NCBI GenBank assembly: GCA_010031985.1 | Contig: RGYP01000037.1 | Location: 1 to 10,566, forward strand | Direction of reading: 5' to 3' | Length of the DNA stretch: 10,566 bases | Origin: Gammaproteobacteria bacterium | GTDB taxonomy: Bacteria > Pseudomonadota > Gammaproteobacteria > Steroidobacterales > Steroidobacteraceae | Part shown: positions 7,082-10,566 of the stretch, one piece after another | How the letters are laid out: every line of letters starts with the position of its first letter | Numbering within the stretch: the first letter of the stretch is position 1 | Notes under the pieces: generated by a model | What the model saw: the letters and a program-made list of their open reading frames with translations, nothing else | What the model was told of the DNA's origin: nothing | Databases searched by the model: none | Program-made: the position numbers and the translations under genes

Positions 7082-7687
7082 CTACAGCGCCTTCCGAAAC
7101 GTCAGGTTGTAGCGCGTTCCGCCCTCGGGTTTCTGGACGGCGTGGTAGCCCTTGCGGGCCGCACCGCCCCACACCAACACGTCCCCCGGAAACAAGCGGA
7201 TGCGCAGCGGCGATCCGCGGCGCTCGAGTCCATACCAAAGAAACGTGGCCGCGGTACCGAGCGTCACCGAAACGATGGGCTGCGAGAAGTCGCGTTCGTC
7301 GGCATCGCGATGCGCGCCCATCTGCGCGCTCGGCACATAGCGATTGATGAGACAGGTGTCGGGCTCGAAAACACCGAAGCCCGCCGCGTCGGCCGCAGCG
7401 CGCGCCAACGCGGCGAACACGGCCGGGATGGCGGGCCAGGGCTTGCCGGTCGAAGGATCTGCCGGTTCGTAGCGATACCCCCGCGCGTCGCTGTACCAAC
7501 CACAGGCACCGCAACTCGTCATGAAGGCCGACATCGGGCGACCGCCCGGGGTTTTGAGCTGCCGAAACGGTGCGGCGGCCGAGACCACCTCGACCGCCGC
7601 ATCCAGTGCATCGGTCGGCGCCGCGAAGCCGTGCAGCAGCACGACCTCGGGCGCGACCTCGATGACGGAGAGGGGATCAGAACGCAA
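7082..7687 (-). CDS. alkB: AlkB, Fe(II)/2-oxoglutarate-dependent DNA repair dioxygenase
   Basis: This 201-residue protein closely follows E. coli AlkB (216 residues), which removes methyl groups from 1-methyladenine and 3-methylcytosine by oxidation. The conserved blocks are SPFRQ-like APFRQLKTPGG (39-49), MTSCGACGW (56-64), DPSTGKPWPAIP (78-89), CLINRYVPSAQMGAHRDAD (112-130) and RYNLTFR (192-198). The iron ligands are H126, D128 and H182; R192 and R198 match the 2-oxoglutarate and catalytic-site arginines; N115 and Y117 match the co-substrate pocket. The start is a TTG at 7687 with AGGGG about 9 bases upstream and no ATG nearby. The frame stays open to a TTG at 7783, but that would run through the divergent promoter region and exceed family length. 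The gene stands alone, converges on the FAD/Fe-S gene with 2 bp between stops, and no Ada-type gene is in view. Confidence 0.93.
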   Translation of the reverse strand: MRSDPLSVIEVAPEVVLLHGFAAPTDALDAAVEVVSAAAPFRQLKTPGGRPMSAFMTSCGACGWYSDARGYRYEPADPSTGKPWPAIPAVFAALARAAADAAGFGVFEPDTCLINRYVPSAQMGAHRDADERDFSQPIVSVTLGTAATFLWYGLERRGSPLRIRLFPGDVLVWGGAARKGYHAVQKPEGGTRYNLTFRKAL

Positions 7688-7710
7688 TGAAATCGGCCCC
7701 TGCAAAAAAT

Positions 7711-7741
7711 TTGACCACAATCGTGCGGGCTCGGTTATTGT
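7711..7741 (+). promoter_or_regulatory. candidate sigma-70 promoter for the TonB-dependent receptor
   Basis: TTGACC at 7711-7716 matches five of six consensus -35 bases. TATTGT at 7736-7741 (or TTATTG at 7735-7740) could be the -10, giving spacing of 19 or 18 bp, slightly long. The implied transcript would have a leader of about 80 bases before the GTG at 7829. The region sits upstream of both divergent genes. Confidence 0.42.
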
Positions 7742-7742
7742 A
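7737..7742 (-). promoter_or_regulatory. candidate -10 element of the alkB promoter
   Basis: On the minus strand this reads TACAAT, five of six bases of the TATAAT consensus, about 50 bases upstream of the TTG chosen for AlkB. It overlaps the -10 candidate of the divergent receptor promoter. The sequence 17 bp further upstream (GGTACG) is a poor -35, so this call is weak. Confidence 0.25.
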
Positions 7743-7828
7743 GTGTTGCAAATCTGCGGCGTACCGACGAAGGATCGCGTCAAACGCCTGCACCAAACAC
7801 TCGCGGCTCAAACATTTGGAGGTTTTCC

Positions 7829-10489
7829 GTGGCTATTTTTTTGCGTAAAAGCCTATCGGCACCGGCCAGCGCCCTCGCTGCTTTTGCCGTTACGGCGCTC
7901 GCTTCGTCTGTTGCTTTCTCCCAACAAGCAGCCTCGCCGACGGCGCAAGGCGCCACCGAAGAGTCGGACGATACGCCGGTAGTCATCATCGGTACCCGAC
8001 GTACCGATCGCTCGGTGACCGACTCGGCATCGCCCATCGACGTCATCGGCGGTACCGACCTCGCGGAACAACCCGCCATCAACCTCCTCGAAGCAATCCG
8101 GAACGTGGTGCCCTCGTTCTACGTGTCGCAGGCGACGATCGCCGACGCCTCGACCTTCGTGCGCGCGCCCTCGCTGCGCGGTTTGGGCTCCGACCAAGTG
8201 CTCGTCATGATCAACGGCAAGCGCTATAACCGCTCGGCCTTGGTGCAGGTTTTCGTAGGCGCCGATTCCGCGCTGTCCTTCGGTGCGCAGTCGGCGGACA
8301 TCGGCAATATCCCGGCCATCGCCATCGACAACCTCCAGATCCTGCGCGACGGCGCGACCGCGCAATACGGTTCCGACGCCATCGGCGGCGTCCTCAACTA
8401 TCAGATCCGACAGGACGACGGCTTTGAAGGTCAGGCCATCTACGGCCAGACGGGTGAAGGCGACGGCACGACCAAGCAGATCGCCGCGAAGTGGGGTGCC
8501 GACCTGAACGGTCGTGGCTTCATCATGATCGCCGGCGAATGGTTCGATGGCGAGGGCACGAGCCGCGGCGCGACGCGTCCGGCTGCCGCGGAAATCGCGC
8601 GCCTCAACCCGACGCTCGCCAACCGCATTCCGAACGCGCCAGACGGTCCGGCGCAGATCTGGGGTTCATCGCCCTCGAACGGCTGGAAGACCTTCATCAA
8701 CGCGGCGTACGACGTCAGCGACCAGAGCCGTGTCTATCTCACGGCCAACTTCGCCAACAGCGAAGCCGACCAAAGCTTCAACTATCGGCCGCCGATCACG
8801 GTCACGGGACTGCAGGCGAACAATGGTTCGGGCACTCCGGTCAGCCTCACCAATTCGCGCAACAGCGCGTACAACACGATCTACCTGACGCCTTGCCCCG
8901 CAGGCAATGCCACCTGCCCGGCGGGCGGTTTCGTCAACGATGCGAACACGTACAGCTTCACCAGCCTTTACCCGGGCGGATTCACCCCGCGTTTTCTGGG
9001 CAAAGTCGATCAAGCGTTCGTCTCGGGTGGCGTAAAGGGCGAACTCGCAAGCGGGCTCACTTACGACGTGTCGGCCAATCTCGCCAAAAATTCTTTGACC
9101 CTCGGCATGAACCAGTCGCTCAGCCCGTCGTTCGGTCCGCAAACGCAGACGAGCTTCAACTTCGGCAAGCTCACTCAGAATGAACAGGTGCTCAACGCCG
9201 ACTTCACCTACCCGGTGGATGCCGGTTTTGCGAGCCCCGTGACGCTGTCTTTCGGCGCCGAATACCGCAAGGAAGAGTACGAAAAGACCGTGGGTGACCT
9301 GCAGTCCTACGGTGCCGGCCCCTATGCCCGCCAGCAGCTCTACAACCTGGTGTCGCCGGGCGTGTACGCAGCGGCGAACGTCGTCACGCAAAGCCCCGCG
9401 GCCAGCGGTTACGGCGGCGTCAGCCCGAACTTTGCCGGCACGCGCTCGCAAAACAACTACGGGATCTACGGTGGCGCAGAAGCCGACGTGACCGAGAAGC
9501 TCAGCTTCGGCGCAGCGGTGCGGTTCGAGGACTACTCGACCTTTGGCTCGACCGTGGTCGGCAAACTCAACGCGCTCTACAAGGCGACGGACACGGTCTC
9601 GCTCCGCGCTACCGTGGGCACCGGGTTCCATGCCCCCTCGCCCGGTCAAAATAATACCCAGATCGTGACGACCAACTTCCAGGGCGGCAACGCGGTCCAG
9701 ACCGGTACCTACCCGGTCACGAGCGACATCGCGAAGTTCTACGGCGCCACCTCGCTGAACCCGGAAGAGTCGTTCAACCTCGGTGTCGGCGTCGTCTACA
9801 AGCCCCTCGACAATTTGACGGTGACGGTCGACGGCTACTCGATCGAGGTCACCGACCGCATCGGTATCTCGCAGAGCTTCAACGTCACCGCGGCGAATCT
9901 CACCAGCCTGCCGGCACTCGCGACGGTCGGCCTTGGCGGCGTCGTGAACTACTTCACCAACGGCTTCGATGTTCGTACCAAGGGTATCGATGCGATCACG
10001 ACCTACAAGACCGATCTGATGGGCGGAAACCTGTCGCTGTCGCTGGCGTACAACTACAACCGCAACAAGGTGACGGATTTCAACCCGGCCGTGATCACCG
10101 TCGCGCGCAAATCGCAGATCGCCAACCTGGCGCCGAAGGATCGTGTCGTAGCTTCGGGTAACTGGCGCAAGGGTGATTGGACGGTGAACGCTCGCGCCAA
10201 TTACTTTGGCTCGTGGTCGGATCTCGTGTCCTTCCCTTCGGGTCAAAGATTCGACGCCAAGATTCTGGCGGACCTCGATGTGAGCTACACCTTCGCCGAG
10301 CAGTACACGCTCACGGTGGGTGCCAACAACCTGTTCGACGAGTATCCGGACAAGATCGCGCCGTCGGCATCGACCCCGATCTACGCCCTGACGAACAGCC
10401 TGATCGACGGGCAAATCTACCCGCGCTCGGGTGGTCCGTTCGGCATGAACGGCACGTTCTTCTACACTCGTCTGCGCGTCACCTTCTAA
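7829..10489 (+). CDS. TonB-dependent outer-membrane receptor
   Basis: This 886-residue protein begins with a signal peptide (basic start MAIFLRK, hydrophobic ALAAFAVTALASSVAF, likely cleavage after S31). TPVVIIGTRR (49-58) is a plausible TonB-box-like segment. The plug domain (about 60-195) contains LRGLGSDQVLVMINGKRYNR (116-135) and ILRDGATAQYGSDAIGGVLN (171-190), both hallmarks of the family. The rest is a 22-strand-type barrel ending in TRLRVTF, with the terminal Phe expected by the outer-membrane assembly machinery. Cysteines at 356 and 363 (CPAGNATC) probably form a disulfide in a surface loop. The GTG at 7829 is well supported by GGAGG 6 bases upstream. The gene is monocistronic in view and ends one base before a large inverted repeat. 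Import of iron complexes or of other large nutrients is possible. No TonB, ABC transporter, sigma/anti-sigma pair or catabolic gene lies nearby to identify the ligand. Confidence 0.93.
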   Translation: MAIFLRKSLSAPASALAAFAVTALASSVAFSQQAASPTAQGATEESDDTPVVIIGTRRTDRSVTDSASPIDVIGGTDLAEQPAINLLEAIRNVVPSFYVSQATIADASTFVRAPSLRGLGSDQVLVMINGKRYNRSALVQVFVGADSALSFGAQSADIGNIPAIAIDNLQILRDGATAQYGSDAIGGVLNYQIRQDDGFEGQAIYGQTGEGDGTTKQIAAKWGADLNGRGFIMIAGEWFDGEGTSRGATRPAAAEIARLNPTLANRIPNAPDGPAQIWGSSPSNGWKTFINAAYDVSDQSRVYLTANFANSEADQSFNYRPPITVTGLQANNGSGTPVSLTNSRNSAYNTIYLTPCPAGNATCPAGGFVNDANTYSFTSLYPGGFTPRFLGKVDQAFVSGGVKGELASGLTYDVSANLAKNSLTLGMNQSLSPSFGPQTQTSFNFGKLTQNEQVLNADFTYPVDAGFASPVTLSFGAEYRKEEYEKTVGDLQSYGAGPYARQQLYNLVSPGVYAAANVVTQSPAASGYGGVSPNFAGTRSQNNYGIYGGAEADVTEKLSFGAAVRFEDYSTFGSTVVGKLNALYKATDTVSLRATVGTGFHAPSPGQNNTQIVTTNFQGGNAVQTGTYPVTSDIAKFYGATSLNPEESFNLGVGVVYKPLDNLTVTVDGYSIEVTDRIGISQSFNVTAANLTSLPALATVGLGGVVNYFTNGFDVRTKGIDAITTYKTDLMGGNLSLSLAYNYNRNKVTDFNPAVITVARKSQIANLAPKDRVVASGNWRKGDWTVNARANYFGSWSDLVSFPSGQRFDAKILADLDVSYTFAEQYTLTVGANNLFDEYPDKIAPSASTPIYALTNSLIDGQIYPRSGGPFGMNGTFFYTRLRVTF

Positions 10490-10490
10490 T

Positions 10491-10566
10491 CACGCAGTTT
10501 CGAGCCGAACCAAAAAGCGGGATAGCCGAGGCTATCCCGCTTTTTGGTTCGGCTCGAAACTGCGTG
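10491..10566. repeat. perfect 37-bp inverted repeat at the right edge of the window
   Basis: The left arm 10491-10527 and right arm 10530-10566 are exact reverse complements, separated by GA at 10528-10529. The left arm starts with CACGCAGTTTCGAGCC and the right arm ends with GGCTCGAAACTGCGTG. The arm begins one base after the receptor's TAA, and the right arm ends exactly at the last base of the window, so it may extend further. The inner part is a terminator; the outer 21 bp of each arm go beyond what a terminator needs. Confidence 0.97.
10512..10545. terminator. rho-independent terminator, probably bidirectional
   Basis: An AAAAA tract (10512-10516) precedes a GC-rich stem (GCGGGATAGC paired with GCTATCCCGC, loop about CGAG), followed by TTTTT (10541-10545). 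The A-tract and T-tract make it functional in principle from either side. It lies 22 bases after the receptor stop codon, a usual position for ending that transcript. It may also serve a converging gene beyond the window. Confidence 0.88.

Noticed and set aside
7688..7783. N-terminal extension of AlkB to a TTG at 7783
   Set aside because: The added 32 residues have no AlkB similarity and would cover the receptor promoter region. The TTG at 7687 gives a normal family length.
8666..10414. 582-codon open frame on the minus strand
   Set aside because: It is antisense to the TonB-dependent receptor, which has intact motifs along its whole length. The translation is the typical R/V/E-rich mirror of such genes.

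Overview
The window is GC-rich, densely coded DNA that looks chromosomal and proteobacterial. The gene families point to a Gammaproteobacterium: an E. coli-type AlkB, a YqjD/YqjE-type pair, a DUF3683-type FAD/Fe-S dehydrogenase, and a large outer-membrane TonB-dependent receptor. The receptor and the DOMON-like protein would suit the Steroidobacteraceae/Xanthomonadales area, but that placement is an inference from family content only. I see no rRNA, tRNA, CRISPR array, prophage or transposase gene.

Layout. (1) Positions 1-3235, minus strand, read from right to left, form a compact five-gene operon: a class I SAM methyltransferase, a DOMON-like protein, a DUF1343/NamZ-type exo-beta-N-acetylmuramidase, a DUF883 (ElaB/YqjD-type) membrane-anchored protein, and a YqjE-type holin-superfamily membrane protein cut off by the left edge. 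The first three are joined by 4-bp stop/start overlaps and the rest are packed closely, so co-transcription and translational coupling are likely. (2) Positions 3236-3320 are a short divergent gap. (3) Positions 3321-7079, plus strand, encode one 1252-residue flavin/iron-sulfur oxidoreductase that fuses a GlcD-like FAD half to a GlcF/GlpC-like Fe-S half. (4) Positions 7082-7687, minus strand, encode AlkB, converging on the oxidoreductase with only 2 bp between the stop codons. (5) Positions 7688-7828 are a divergent control region with facing promoter-like sequences. (6) Positions 7829-10489, plus strand, encode an 886-residue TonB-dependent receptor with a GTG start and a strong ribosome binding site. 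(7) Positions 10491-10566 are a perfect 37-bp inverted repeat with a 2-bp centre. It contains an intrinsic-terminator core and runs exactly to the right edge of the window.

How the parts may relate. The minus-strand operon joins cytoplasmic peptidoglycan-fragment recycling (NamZ) with small inner-membrane proteins of the YqjD/YqjE type. The fused dehydrogenase probably oxidises D-lactate or another 2-hydroxy acid and passes electrons through its clusters towards the respiratory chain. AlkB repairs alkylated DNA, and the receptor imports an unidentified ligand. No single pathway is evident across the window. The observations most worth checking are the terminal inverted repeat, the in-frame tandem repeat inside the DOMON-like gene, and the coupled methyltransferase/DOMON/NamZ cassette.
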